Source: Streptomyces iconiensis
GTDB taxonomy: Bacteria > Actinomycetota > Actinomycetes > Streptomycetales > Streptomycetaceae
Reading direction: 5' to 3'
DNA: 64,000 nt
Assembly (NCBI RefSeq): GCF_028657195.3
Contig: NZ_JANCPR020000043.1
Span: 16,529-80,528, forward strand
In this document: positions 17,133 through 26,679 of the stretch, piece after piece
How the letters are laid out: each line of letters begins with the position of its first letter
How positions within the stretch are numbered: the first letter of the stretch is position 1
The notes under the pieces: generated by a model
What the model saw: only the letters and a program-made list of their open reading frames with translations
The model's database searches: none
Told to the model about the DNA's origin: nothing
Translations under genes and position numbers: made by a program

Positions 17133-18263
17133 TCAGTCGCGGTAGCGCGCCTTGGGCGGTGCGGGCTTCTCCTCGTCCTCCGTACCCATCCTGTCGTCGC
17201 CCAGCCACTTGTCGTAGGCGGGCCTCCACTTGGTCTTGCGGAAGCTCTCCAGAACCTTGTTGACCCTGCGCACCAGATCCTCGTCCTTGAGGTTCATCGC
17301 GACGCCGTAGGGCTCCACGGTCTCCGGCTCGCCGATCAGTTCGACGGAGGGGTCCTGGGCGGCCTGTCCCGCGCCGAGCGCGCTGTCGGTGACGGTGGCG
17401 TCCGCCTCGCCGAGCTGCAGGCGTACGAGGCAGTCGAGCTGGTTGGGAACGACCACGGGGCGTGCGCCAAGTGCCTTGTAGTTCTTGGACTTCATCATCT
17501 TCTCGGCGGTTGAGCCCGACGCGTAGCAGATCTTCTTGCCGCGCATGCTCTCGTCGAAGCCCTTGACCCTGTCCTCGTCGTCCCCGGAGGCACCTGCGCC
17601 CGGGGAATCGCTCTTGTCCTTCTCGTCCTTCTCCTTGGGCACCAGGAGCTGCTGGCCCGCCTCGAAGTAGGCGGTGGAGAAGGCGACCTTGTCGATGCGG
17701 TCGCAGGCGATGGTCATGGTGCGTACGACCATGTCCACGTCGCCCTTCTGGATGGCGGGGATGCGCTGGTCGGTCGGGATGGTCTTGTACGTGATCTTGT
17801 CCGGGCCGTCCCCGCCGACCAGGTCCCGCGCGATGGCGCGGACGAGTTCGATGTCGAACCCGTCGATGTCGCCCGTCGTAGGGTCTCGGTAGCCCCACAG
17901 GTAGCTGTTCTGGTCGACACCGACCGTCAGCTTGCCCTTCTCCTTGATGCGCTTGACAGCATCGCCCGCGTCTTCCGAGTCCTTCGAGGGCCGGAGGCTG
18001 GCGGCGGGGTTGTCGCCGTTCTCGCACTTCTCCGGCTTGGGCTCCTCGCCAGGGCGGTCGGCTGAGGCCGGGTGCCCCTGCGCCACACCGCGCGGGGCGG
18101 TGTCGCCCGCGCCGTCGGTGCCGCCGGTGCCCGTCGAGGACAGCACGGTGGAGACGAGCACGCCGGTGACGACGGCCAGCCCTCCCACGGCGACAGCGAG
18201 CGGCTTACGGTGCGGCGTCCACTTCGACGGCGCTGGCACGGCCTGCGGTTCTTCCCTTCCCAT
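17133..18263 (-). CDS. glnH: GlnH-like amino-acid-binding protein, membrane-anchored
   Basis: About 376 residues from ATG 18263, with GGGGGGAGGAGG just upstream. A single N-terminal hydrophobic segment (PLAVAVGGLAVVTGVLVSTVL) is followed by a polar stalk and a family 3 solute-binding domain: KLTVGVDQNSYLWGYRDP, FDIELVRAIA, QKGDVDMVVRTMTI, CLVRLQLGEADATVTDSAL and VEPYGVAMN. In mycobacteria GlnH binds aspartate or glutamate outside the cell and signals through GlnX to PknG. Here the N-terminal segment has no lipobox cysteine, so the protein is probably held by an uncleaved helix rather than a lipid. The gap to glnX is 17 bp. Confidence 0.88.
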   Translation of the reverse strand: MGREEPQAVPAPSKWTPHRKPLAVAVGGLAVVTGVLVSTVLSSTGTGGTDGAGDTAPRGVAQGHPASADRPGEEPKPEKCENGDNPAASLRPSKDSEDAGDAVKRIKEKGKLTVGVDQNSYLWGYRDPTTGDIDGFDIELVRAIARDLVGGDGPDKITYKTIPTDQRIPAIQKGDVDMVVRTMTIACDRIDKVAFSTAYFEAGQQLLVPKEKDEKDKSDSPGAGASGDDEDRVKGFDESMRGKKICYASGSTAEKMMKSKNYKALGARPVVVPNQLDCLVRLQLGEADATVTDSALGAGQAAQDPSVELIGEPETVEPYGVAMNLKDEDLVRRVNKVLESFRKTKWRPAYDKWLGDDRMGTEDEEKPAPPKARYRD

Positions 18264-18280
18264 GCCTGCCTCCTCCCCCC

Positions 18281-19708
18281 TCACCTGTACTCCGCGAGCC
18301 TGCGTCCGATGCCGAGCACAGCGGCTGCCGCTCCGAGCACGGCCAGCACCATCGCGCCGATGGAGAGGCCGCTGAACCAGCCGAGCCCGTCGTTCGCAGC
18401 GGACTCGAACTGCCCCTGCTCGTGCCCGCTCGCCTTGTCGAGGCTGTCGTCGACCTTGTCGAAGCTCTCGCCCGTACTCTTCTCCGCCCCGATCACCATG
18501 TCGACGGCCTCGTCGTAGTTTCCGCCGTTGTCCTTGCCGCGGGCTTCGGCGTGACGTTCCTTCCACGTGGTGACCGATTTCTCGGCCGCCTGCACGGCGG
18601 AGCGTCCCGCGGGGTCGTCCGCGAGAGAGAGCGCGTGCGCGAGCCCACCTGCCTTGCCGCTCCCCGTGACCGCTGCCATCTGCTTCTTGTAGCTGTCCTC
18701 GTACGCCGCGCCGCCGCCGCGTGCCACCAGCGTCATGTTCTCGTCGCCGCGTGCCTGCAGCGCGCTGATCCACGTCTCGTTGAGCGCCTGGAGCGAACGT
18801 GCGCCCGTCTCCTCCGACTCGCCCAGCCCGGAGCGCGCGAGCGCGTGCCCGCCGACCAGCCACACCAGGACGGCGACGGTCGCGGCCGTCGCACCCAGCA
18901 GCCCTTGGTTGAACACCCTGTTGGTACGGCGGTAGTTGCGGCGCTGCGCCCAGCCGAGCGCGCCGAGCGCCAGGACGCCGACGCCGATGGCCAGGAAGGG
19001 CCACGACTTCGCGTCGCCGTAGTCGCTGTCCAGGCGCGCGGTCTCCGCCGTGTAGAGCTTGCGTGCCGCGGGCAGCAGTTCGCCGCGCATCTTGTCGTCC
19101 GCGTACCGCAGATAGGCACCGCCCAGCGGCAGGCCCTGGCGGTTGTTGGCGCGTGCCGACTCGACCAGGCCCGTATAGACGGGCAGTCCGCGGTTGAGTA
19201 TGGCGATCTGGCGCTGCGCGCTACGGGAGTTGTCGGAGTTGGCCGCCGCCGTGGCCAGCAGCTCGGCGGAATCGCGGATGTCCTTCTCGTACCGCTGACG
19301 CACCGCGCGCGGCTCGTCGCCACCGGCCAGGAAGCCGCTGGCCGCCGAGGTGTTGGCGTCGGCCAGCGAACGGTAGACGCGCGCCGCGTCGGCGCTGAGC
19401 GGCTGGCTGTGGTCGACGACGGCGACGGCGGAGTCCTTGCGGTCGGCGACCTGCCACGCGGTCACCGCGCCGAACAGCACCAGAAGCGCGGCCAGTACGG
19501 CACCGATCGAGCGCAGGCGGCCGGGCTCGGTCGTGGCAGCGGCTCGTATTCGGTGCACGCCCTCGGACCACGCGGTGCGCCGCGAACCGCCGGGCTGCGG
19601 CATCCCGTGGACATCGCCCGGGCCCGGGCCCGAACCCCGTACGGGCGCTGGCGCTGGCGCGGGCGGTGGCGCAGGCGGCGCCGGTGGCGCGCTCGGCGGC
19701 TGTGTCAC
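18281..19708 (-). CDS. glnX: GlnX-like four-helix membrane signalling protein
   Basis: A 475-residue protein. GTG 19708 is preceded by GGAGG at 9 bp. A Pro-rich cytosolic N-terminus leads to four membrane helices, near SIGAVLAALLVLFGAVTAW, WPFLAIGVGVLALGALGW, LLGATAATVAVLVWLVGGH and SIGAMVLAVLGAAAAVLGIG. Two extracytoplasmic helical loops lie between helices 1-2 and 3-4, in the manner of chemoreceptor-like sensory domains. There is no kinase or HAMP signature. This topology and the immediate glnH-pknG context match mycobacterial GlnX, which relays GlnH occupancy to PknG. It is the first gene of the minus-strand cluster. Confidence 0.85.
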   Translation of the reverse strand: MTQPPSAPPAPPAPPPAPAPAPVRGSGPGPGDVHGMPQPGGSRRTAWSEGVHRIRAAATTEPGRLRSIGAVLAALLVLFGAVTAWQVADRKDSAVAVVDHSQPLSADAARVYRSLADANTSAASGFLAGGDEPRAVRQRYEKDIRDSAELLATAAANSDNSRSAQRQIAILNRGLPVYTGLVESARANNRQGLPLGGAYLRYADDKMRGELLPAARKLYTAETARLDSDYGDAKSWPFLAIGVGVLALGALGWAQRRNYRRTNRVFNQGLLGATAATVAVLVWLVGGHALARSGLGESEETGARSLQALNETWISALQARGDENMTLVARGGGAAYEDSYKKQMAAVTGSGKAGGLAHALSLADDPAGRSAVQAAEKSVTTWKERHAEARGKDNGGNYDEAVDMVIGAEKSTGESFDKVDDSLDKASGHEQGQFESAANDGLGWFSGLSIGAMVLAVLGAAAAVLGIGRRLAEYR

Positions 19709-20009
19709 GGCTGGAGACCTCCCCCTCGGTCGCTGGCAGGGACGCTGCCCTGTGCTCGCACGCTGTCACGCCAGGGCAGTGCCTCGGCCAGCAGTATGGC
19801 CGGAGGGACCGGCCACCACAGTGACTTGACCGGGATCTTGTTCGGATCGGGACAAGAAAATGCGGCGACCAGAACGCGAAGCCTGCCCGGAACGCGGTGC
19901 GTGTCCGGCCGCTCATTCTGCCCGGAGACGGCGCTGTCCGCGCGGGCCTGTGGATAACCGGGGACCGGCCATGGCACGAACGGTCACCGCACAACCTTTC
20001 GTTCTTCTC
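19709..20009. other. intergenic region upstream of glnX
   Basis: About 300 bp between the methyltransferase stop and the glnX start, both genes reading leftward. It must carry the promoter of the pknG cluster, but I cannot point to a convincing -35/-10 pair. No gene or strong repeat is visible. Confidence 0.4.
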
Positions 20010-21014
20010 TCACGCACCCCGCTCGCCTGCGGTTCCCCGCGTACCCTCGCCGGCCCCGCCCCCCTCGTCCAGCAGCCAGGTGTACGGGCCCTCCGGGTCG
20101 TCGAGCCAGGCCCACTGCCTGCCGTCCCGCACCGTCACGCCGTACCGCTCGCGCCCCGGGCGGCCTTCCGCCTCCCACAGCGAGAACGCCTCGGAGGGCT
20201 CCAACTGTCCACCCGTGAGGGTGAGCAGGAAGCGGAAGGCGTCGTCACGCAGTGCCCGCCGGGGCACACCGCGCGGTACGGGAGGCGCGGGCCGCACCCC
20301 TCCCGTACCGCGCAGGGAGACGAAGAACGCCGGTGTACGCGTGAAGTGGCCCTGCGCACACCCGTCCTGGTCGGTCCGCAGCGCCAGCAGCCCCGTCGCC
20401 AGCGGGGTGAGGACCAGCGCGCCGGGAGAGCACTGCGCGATCCACGCGCGGGGTACCTCCGGCACCGCACACGTGGCGATGACGCGGTCGTACGGCGCGT
20501 GCGCGGGGCAGCCGCGCGCACCGTCGCCCGTGATCACCCGTGGCCGGTGTCCCGCGGCAGCGAGGTGCGAGCGCGCCGCGTCGGTGATGTCGGGGTCGAG
20601 GTCGACGGTGGTGACGTGCGAGTCGCCGAGCCGGTGGCTGAGCAGCGCCGCGTTGTAGCCCGGCCCTGTGCCGATCTCCAGCACGTCCATACCGTCGCGC
20701 ACGTCCAGGTACTCCAGCATGAGGGCCATCAGCGAGGGCTGGCTGCTGGAGGAGAGCAGCTCACCGTCGCGCATGCGGGTGGCCAGTGGCTGATCGGTGT
20801 AGACGCCCTCACGCCAGCGCGCGCGGCGCCCCGGGTCGGGGTCGTCGCGCCAGAGCCGCTCGTAGTCGCCACCGGGCACGGCCGAGTAGAAGAACGGCAC
20901 GAACAGCTCGCGCGGCACCTCCTCGAAGGCAGCGCGCCAGGCGGGGTCACGGAGCCCTCCTCCGGCGACCATCTCCCGCACGAGCTGGTGGCCGGGACCA
21001 GACGAAGCAGCCAT
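20010..21014 (-). CDS. protein-L-isoaspartate O-methyltransferase-like methyltransferase
   Basis: A 334-residue SAM-dependent methyltransferase of the PCMT type. The N-terminal helical lid (VPRELFVPFFY) and the segment TRMRDGELLSSSSQPSLMALMLEYLDV lead to the SAM-binding motif VLEIGTGPGYNAALL, with VDLDPDI as the acidic loop and YDRVIATCAVPEVP after it. The family repairs isoaspartyl residues, but the C-terminal ~130 residues are an actinobacterial extension not seen in classic PCMT, and Streptomyces encodes several such paralogues, some acting in natural-product pathways. ATG 21014 has no strong ribosome site. It is divergent from the ABC exporter. Confidence 0.85.
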   Translation of the reverse strand: MAASSGPGHQLVREMVAGGGLRDPAWRAAFEEVPRELFVPFFYSAVPGGDYERLWRDDPDPGRRARWREGVYTDQPLATRMRDGELLSSSSQPSLMALMLEYLDVRDGMDVLEIGTGPGYNAALLSHRLGDSHVTTVDLDPDITDAARSHLAAAGHRPRVITGDGARGCPAHAPYDRVIATCAVPEVPRAWIAQCSPGALVLTPLATGLLALRTDQDGCAQGHFTRTPAFFVSLRGTGGVRPAPPVPRGVPRRALRDDAFRFLLTLTGGQLEPSEAFSLWEAEGRPGRERYGVTVRDGRQWAWLDDPEGPYTWLLDEGGGAGEGTRGTAGERGA

Positions 21015-21085
21015 GTTCCCAATGTGCGGGCAAATATCTGATCACGCGAGACCGGAAGGGGAAACTCCGGCGTTAGCCTCCGCCC

Positions 21086-21814
21086 ATGCCAGAGAACGCG
21101 ATCAGAGCCGAGGGACTGCGCAAGCGGTACGGGGAGACGCAGGCCGTCGACGGGGTCTCCTTCGAGGTGGAGCACGGTGAGTTCTACGGGATCCTCGGTC
21201 CGAACGGCGCGGGCAAGACGACCACGATGGAGATCGTCGAAGGGCTCCGCGAACCCGACGAGGGCACGGCGCAGATCCTCGGCCTGCCCTCCTGGCCCCG
21301 CGACCGGGGCCTGCTGCGCCGTATCGGCGTACAGCTCCAGGCGTCGGCCTTCTTCGAGCGGCTGACGGCGCGCGAGCAGATACACACCTTCGCCGCGCTC
21401 TACGACATCCCCGCCTCCCGCGCCGACAACATGCTGGAGACCGTCGGCCTCACCGACAAGGCAGGCACCCGCGAGGACAAGCTCTCCGGTGGCCAGGCAC
21501 AGCGCCTGTCGATCGCCTGCGCGCTGGTGCACGACCCGGAGCTGGTCTTCCTGGACGAGCCGACCACAGGGCTGGACCCGCAGGCCCGCCGCAACCTGTG
21601 GGACCTGCTGCGGAAGATCAACTCCGAGGGCCGCACGGTGGTGCTCACGACGCACTACATGGACGAGGCCGAGACCCTCTGCGACCGGGTGGCCGTCATG
21701 GACAACGGCAAGGTGCTACGGGTGGGGCCGCCGCAGGACCTGGTGCAGGAGCTGGGAGTCAGCACCCTGGAGGACGTCTTCCTTCAGCTCACGGGGCGGG
21801 AGTACAGAGAGTGA
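21086..21814 (+). CDS. ABC transporter ATP-binding protein
   Basis: A 242-residue ATPase with Walker A GPNGAGKTTT, Q-loop LQASAFFERL, signature LSGGQAQR, Walker B LVFLDEPTTGLD and H-loop VVLTTHYMDEAE. It belongs to the drug/antibiotic exporter (DrrA/CcmA) group. The start ATG 21086 lacks a ribosome site; TTAGCC about 10 bp upstream may be a -10 element giving a leaderless or nearly leaderless transcript. It is coupled to the permease by a GTGA overlap. The substrate is unknown. Confidence 0.92.
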   Translation: MPENAIRAEGLRKRYGETQAVDGVSFEVEHGEFYGILGPNGAGKTTTMEIVEGLREPDEGTAQILGLPSWPRDRGLLRRIGVQLQASAFFERLTAREQIHTFAALYDIPASRADNMLETVGLTDKAGTREDKLSGGQAQRLSIACALVHDPELVFLDEPTTGLDPQARRNLWDLLRKINSEGRTVVLTTHYMDEAETLCDRVAVMDNGKVLRVGPPQDLVQELGVSTLEDVFLQLTGREYRE

Positions 21815-22887
21815 GACCTTTCCTCAGTCTGTCGGCCGCGATGACGCGCGGGCTGCTGCGCGACCGCTCGGCCGTGTTCTTCATCCTGATCTTCCCGCTG
21901 ATGTTCCTGGTGCTCTTCGGCGCGCTCTTCAAGGACACCAGTACCGATCAGGCGAAGATCGTGCAGGTCGGCGACGTCAAGGTGCTCGACGGCATCCCCG
22001 CCAAGGAGCGGGAGGAGCTGCGCGAGGTACTGAAGATCGAGAAGACCGACGGTTCGGCGGAGGCGCGGGATGAGGCGCTGACGAAGGTACGCAAGGGCGA
22101 CACCGACGCGGCCGTCTTCGAACGCGGGGGCAGGATCGAGCTGCGCTACTCGGCGGCCGACGAGGTGCGCGCCGGCAATGTGCGCGGCGTCCTGAACTCC
22201 ATCGTGCAGCAGGCCAACCAGCGCGTCACCGGGCAGCCGCCCGCCTTCCGTCTGAAGACGGCCACTCTGGCCGACCAGTCGACCAAACCCATCCAGTTCC
22301 TCACCCCGGGGCTGCTGGGCTGGGCCGTGGCGATGGGCGGCGTCTTCGGCTCGGCGTTCAACCTCGTCAGCTGGCGCAAGAAGCGGATTCTGCGCAGGCT
22401 GTGGCTGGCCCCCGTGAGCCCGGCCGCCGTGGTCGGCGCACGGGTGGGCGTCAACCTCGCCACGGCCTTCGCGCAAACAGCGATCTTCCTCGGGATCGCC
22501 TCCCTGCCCTACTACGGGCTGGAGTTGACCGGTCACTGGTGGCTGAGCCTGCCACTGGTCGCCTGCGGAACGCTGGCCTTCATGTCGATCGGCCTGCTCG
22601 TCGGCTCGTGGGCGAAGACGGAGGAGGCCGCCAACGGGCTGGCGCAGATCATCGTCCTGCCCATGGCGTTCCTGTCCGGTGCCTTCTTCCCGCTCGACGG
22701 AACGCCGTCGTGGGTGCGCGCCATCAGTGACTTCATGCCGCTCAAACATCTCTCCGAGGCGATGCAGGACGTACTGTCGCGCGGCGAGAGCTGGGGAGCC
22801 GCGCTTCCCACCATGGGCGGCCTGCTGCTGTTCGCCGCCGTCCTGACGGCCCTCGCCTCCCGGATCTTCCGCTGGGACGCGGCGTAG
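21811..22887 (+). CDS. ABC-2 type exporter permease
   Basis: About 358 residues from GTG 21811, which overlaps the ATPase stop (GTGA). A first membrane helix (FFILIFPLMFLVLFGALF) is followed by a large external domain of about 150 residues. Five more helices form the ABC-2 core, including LLGWAVAMGGVFGSAFNLVS and the conserved LPMAFLSGAFFPLDGTP before the last helices. With the upstream ATPase it forms a two-component exporter. No dedicated regulator lies beside it. Confidence 0.9.
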   Translation: MRPFLSLSAAMTRGLLRDRSAVFFILIFPLMFLVLFGALFKDTSTDQAKIVQVGDVKVLDGIPAKEREELREVLKIEKTDGSAEARDEALTKVRKGDTDAAVFERGGRIELRYSAADEVRAGNVRGVLNSIVQQANQRVTGQPPAFRLKTATLADQSTKPIQFLTPGLLGWAVAMGGVFGSAFNLVSWRKKRILRRLWLAPVSPAAVVGARVGVNLATAFAQTAIFLGIASLPYYGLELTGHWWLSLPLVACGTLAFMSIGLLVGSWAKTEEAANGLAQIIVLPMAFLSGAFFPLDGTPSWVRAISDFMPLKHLSEAMQDVLSRGESWGAALPTMGGLLLFAAVLTALASRIFRWDAA

Positions 22888-22908
22888 GCGGTCCCCCGTG
22901 GCTCGGTT

Positions 22909-22977
22909 CGGTGACGCATGCGCGGTGCCCTGTGGGCGGCGAGGGGCGGTGACGCATGCGGGGTGCCCTGTGGGCGG
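22909..22977. repeat. 31-bp direct repeat
   Basis: Copies at 22909-22939 and 22947-22977 (CGGTGACGCATGCG... to ...CCCTGTGGGCGG) differ at one base. They lie between the exporter and the globin gene, with no gene of their own. Confidence 0.85.
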
Positions 22978-23055
22978 GCGTGCCGGGGCCGGGCCCCGGG
23001 GTGTGGTCCTAGGTCCAGGGGTCTCCTCCGGGGCGTCTGAGACCATGGAGAGGTG

Positions 23056-23457
23056 ATGGAGATTCCGCGCGGCAGCTTGCAGACGCAGACCTTCTACGAG
23101 CAGGTCGGCGGCGAGGAGACGTTCCGTCGACTCGTGCACCGCTTCTACCAGGGAGTCGCAGAAGACCCCGTGTTGCGGCCGATGTACCCCGAGGAGGACC
23201 TCGGCCCAGCCGAAGAACGCTTCGCGCTCTTCCTGATGCAGTACTGGGGTGGACCCCGCACCTACAGCGACCAGCGCGGCCACCCCCGGCTGCGCATGCG
23301 GCACGCGCCCTTCAAGGTCGACCAGGAAGCCCACGACGCCTGGCTGAAGCACATGCGGGTCGCCGTTGAGAGCCTGGAGCTGCCCACCGAGCTGGAAACA
23401 CAGCTCTGGGACTACCTGATCTACGCCGCCGGATCCATGATCAACTCCGCGGACTGA
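23056..23457 (+). CDS. glbO: group II truncated hemoglobin
   Basis: About 133 residues from ATG 23056, with GGAG 5 bp upstream; GTG 23053 is one codon earlier. The globin carries FYEQVGGEETFRRLVHRFYQGV (helices A-B), the YWGGPRTYSDQRGHPRLRMRHAPF block containing the group II E-F region and proximal histidine in RMRH, and the tryptophan in helix H (QLWDYLIYAAGSMIN). GlbO-type proteins bind oxygen tightly and are linked to redox or peroxide chemistry in actinobacteria. Monocistronic, ending before a strong hairpin. Confidence 0.93.
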   Translation: MEIPRGSLQTQTFYEQVGGEETFRRLVHRFYQGVAEDPVLRPMYPEEDLGPAEERFALFLMQYWGGPRTYSDQRGHPRLRMRHAPFKVDQEAHDAWLKHMRVAVESLELPTELETQLWDYLIYAAGSMINSAD

Positions 23458-23642
23458 CCAGACCGGCCGACCCGGCAACCCCCTCGCTCTCCCCTGCGGT
23501 TGAGGGATGCGCGCCGCACGGCGCGTGAACAGGACACGGTCGCCGAACCGGGCGCCGCCCTCGCACCCCTGGCCGTACCTGGCACCCGGGCGACGACGAA
23601 AGGGCGGGCGCAAGCGCGCACCAAAGGCCGGGTACAAGCGCA

Positions 23643-23688
23643 CACGAAGGCCCCGGGCACAGGAACGAACGTGCCCGGGGCCTTCGTG
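23643..23688. terminator. bidirectional hairpin terminator
   Basis: Perfect 18-bp arms at 23643-23660 (CACGAAGGCCCCGGGCAC) and 23671-23688 with a 10-nt loop, between the globin gene (plus) and the next gene (minus). Confidence 0.9.
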
Positions 23689-23709
23689 ACGGATACACCG
23701 CCGGCTACA

Positions 23710-24384
23710 TCAAACCGGCGTGACGCTGAGCCCACCCGCGCCCGAACCGGAGCCCCCGCGCCGGACGGCCACGGAACCGTAAGGCGTACGCAGCCGCAGC
23801 CAGGCACCCGCCTCCAGCAGGCTCACCGGCCCCTTGCCGCGCAGGAACCCGAGCGCGTGCGCAGCGTGCGCGGCACGCAGCGGCAGGCCCGTACGGCCCA
23901 GCGGCCTGGACCAGATCTCCTCGGCGAGCGCGTCCAGCGCCTCACGGCCCCGCTTGTCGGGCCCCAGCCGCTCGGCACGCTCCTTGAACTCGCCGACGGC
24001 GGCGGCAGCCACCGAACCGATCGCCTCCACGGGCGCCTTGGCGTACTCGTGCCACCCGGCGCGCGGCGGCAGCAGCCCCGCCCACGAGGGCCCTGTCACC
24101 TCCGACGGCACCCCGACGGCCTCGCGCTTCTCGTCGACGCGCTCCAGCAACTCCCCCGCCGAGACGGTCACATCCAGCTCGGCGGGCTCCAGCAGCCTGC
24201 CGGTGCGCACGGCCAGCACCTCGAACCGCGCGGGCTTGGCGAACACCCCCGCCACGCCGTCGCCCGCCTGGATACGGACGGCGGCGCTCTTCTCCCAGCG
24301 CAGCAGCCGCCCGAGGAAGGCGGCGAGCCCCGCCGACTCGCCGGGGTCCGCGAAGACCAGTTCCCTAGCCACGGTGGCTGTCAT
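23710..24384 (-). CDS. conserved actinobacterial protein of unknown function
   Basis: A 224-residue soluble protein that I cannot assign to a named family. It has an N-terminal mixed region (ELVFADPGESAGLAAFLGRLLRWEKSAAVRIQ), a central PSWAGLLPPRAGWHEYAKAPVEAIGSVAA and a C-terminal helical part ending with a Gly-rich tail. No catalytic motif is evident. ATG 24384 lies inside the end of the thioesterase gene (20-bp overlap) and has AGAGG about 8 bp upstream, so the two are translationally linked. Confidence 0.8.
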   Translation of the reverse strand: MTATVARELVFADPGESAGLAAFLGRLLRWEKSAAVRIQAGDGVAGVFAKPARFEVLAVRTGRLLEPAELDVTVSAGELLERVDEKREAVGVPSEVTGPSWAGLLPPRAGWHEYAKAPVEAIGSVAAAAVGEFKERAERLGPDKRGREALDALAEEIWSRPLGRTGLPLRAAHAAHALGFLRGKGPVSLLEAGAWLRLRTPYGSVAVRRGGSGSGAGGLSVTPV

Positions 24385-24799
24385 CGAAGTACCTCTCCAG
24401 GAAGGCCCGTTCCCCGCCGGTCAGCCGCCGGGGACGCTCCTCCTTCAGGTTGTACGGCACCACGACGGTCTTGGCCCGCACATACGGCCTGACGTCCGCC
24501 CCGGGCACCGCGGTTTCCCTGATCTCGTAGGCGAACGTGACCGAGGCCGCGTTGAGCTTCGTCACCCACAACTCCACGGTCACAGGGTTGTGCTGGTGCA
24601 CCAGCGGGCGCAGGTAGTCGATCTCATGGCGCGCAACGACGGTCCCGCCCGTGAAGCTGTCCGAGTCGGCCTCCCGCGCCGGCCGTGTCATGAAGTCGAT
24701 CCGTGCCTCCTCCAGATAACGGAGGTAGACCGCGTTGTTGACATGCCCGAAGGCATCCATGTCCGACCAGCGCAGGGGGCACTGATAGCTGTGGCGCAC
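24365..24799 (-). CDS. acyl-CoA thioesterase, hotdog fold (4HBT family)
   Basis: About 144 residues from GTG 24799, with GGAG 9 bp upstream overlapping the end of ettA. The hotdog signature RWSDMDAFGHVNNAVYLRYLEEARIDF contains the catalytic-type aspartate and the DxxGHVNN motif of 4-hydroxybenzoyl-CoA thioesterase relatives. The family hydrolyses acyl-CoA thioesters in the cytoplasm; the acyl group is not predictable. It starts 4 bp after the ettA stop and overlaps the next gene, so the three form one transcription unit. Confidence 0.9.
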   Translation of the reverse strand: MRHSYQCPLRWSDMDAFGHVNNAVYLRYLEEARIDFMTRPAREADSDSFTGGTVVARHEIDYLRPLVHQHNPVTVELWVTKLNAASVTFAYEIRETAVPGADVRPYVRAKTVVVPYNLKEERPRRLTGGERAFLERYFDDSHRG

Positions 24800-24803
24800 G
24801 CAC

Positions 24804-26468
<1,665 letters not shown>

Positions 26469-26679
26469 GAGGAACCGTCCGGCAATCTGTAGGTATTCAC
26501 ATGCGGCCAGGCCGCGCTGGTCGTGTTGCGGCAGGCGCCGCGAGGTCGAGGGGCGGCACCGCCGCGCGGATCGAGGCACGGCCATGCCGCGTAAGGCATA
26601 CGCACCCCATCTTGCCGCACACGGTGCCACGCGCGGAAACGGGTTCCCTGACCCCCGCGACGAACTCCGCCGGATTCCC

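Noticed and set aside
17133..19004. A 623-codon version of glnH reaching into glnX
   Set aside because: The N-terminal half is a shadow of glnX; ATG 18263 has a strong ribosome site and starts directly before the hydrophobic segment.
22909..22977. The 31-bp direct repeat as a regulatory element of the globin gene
   Set aside because: The copies are not palindromic, sit about 80 bp from the start and resemble no known site; recorded only as a repeat.
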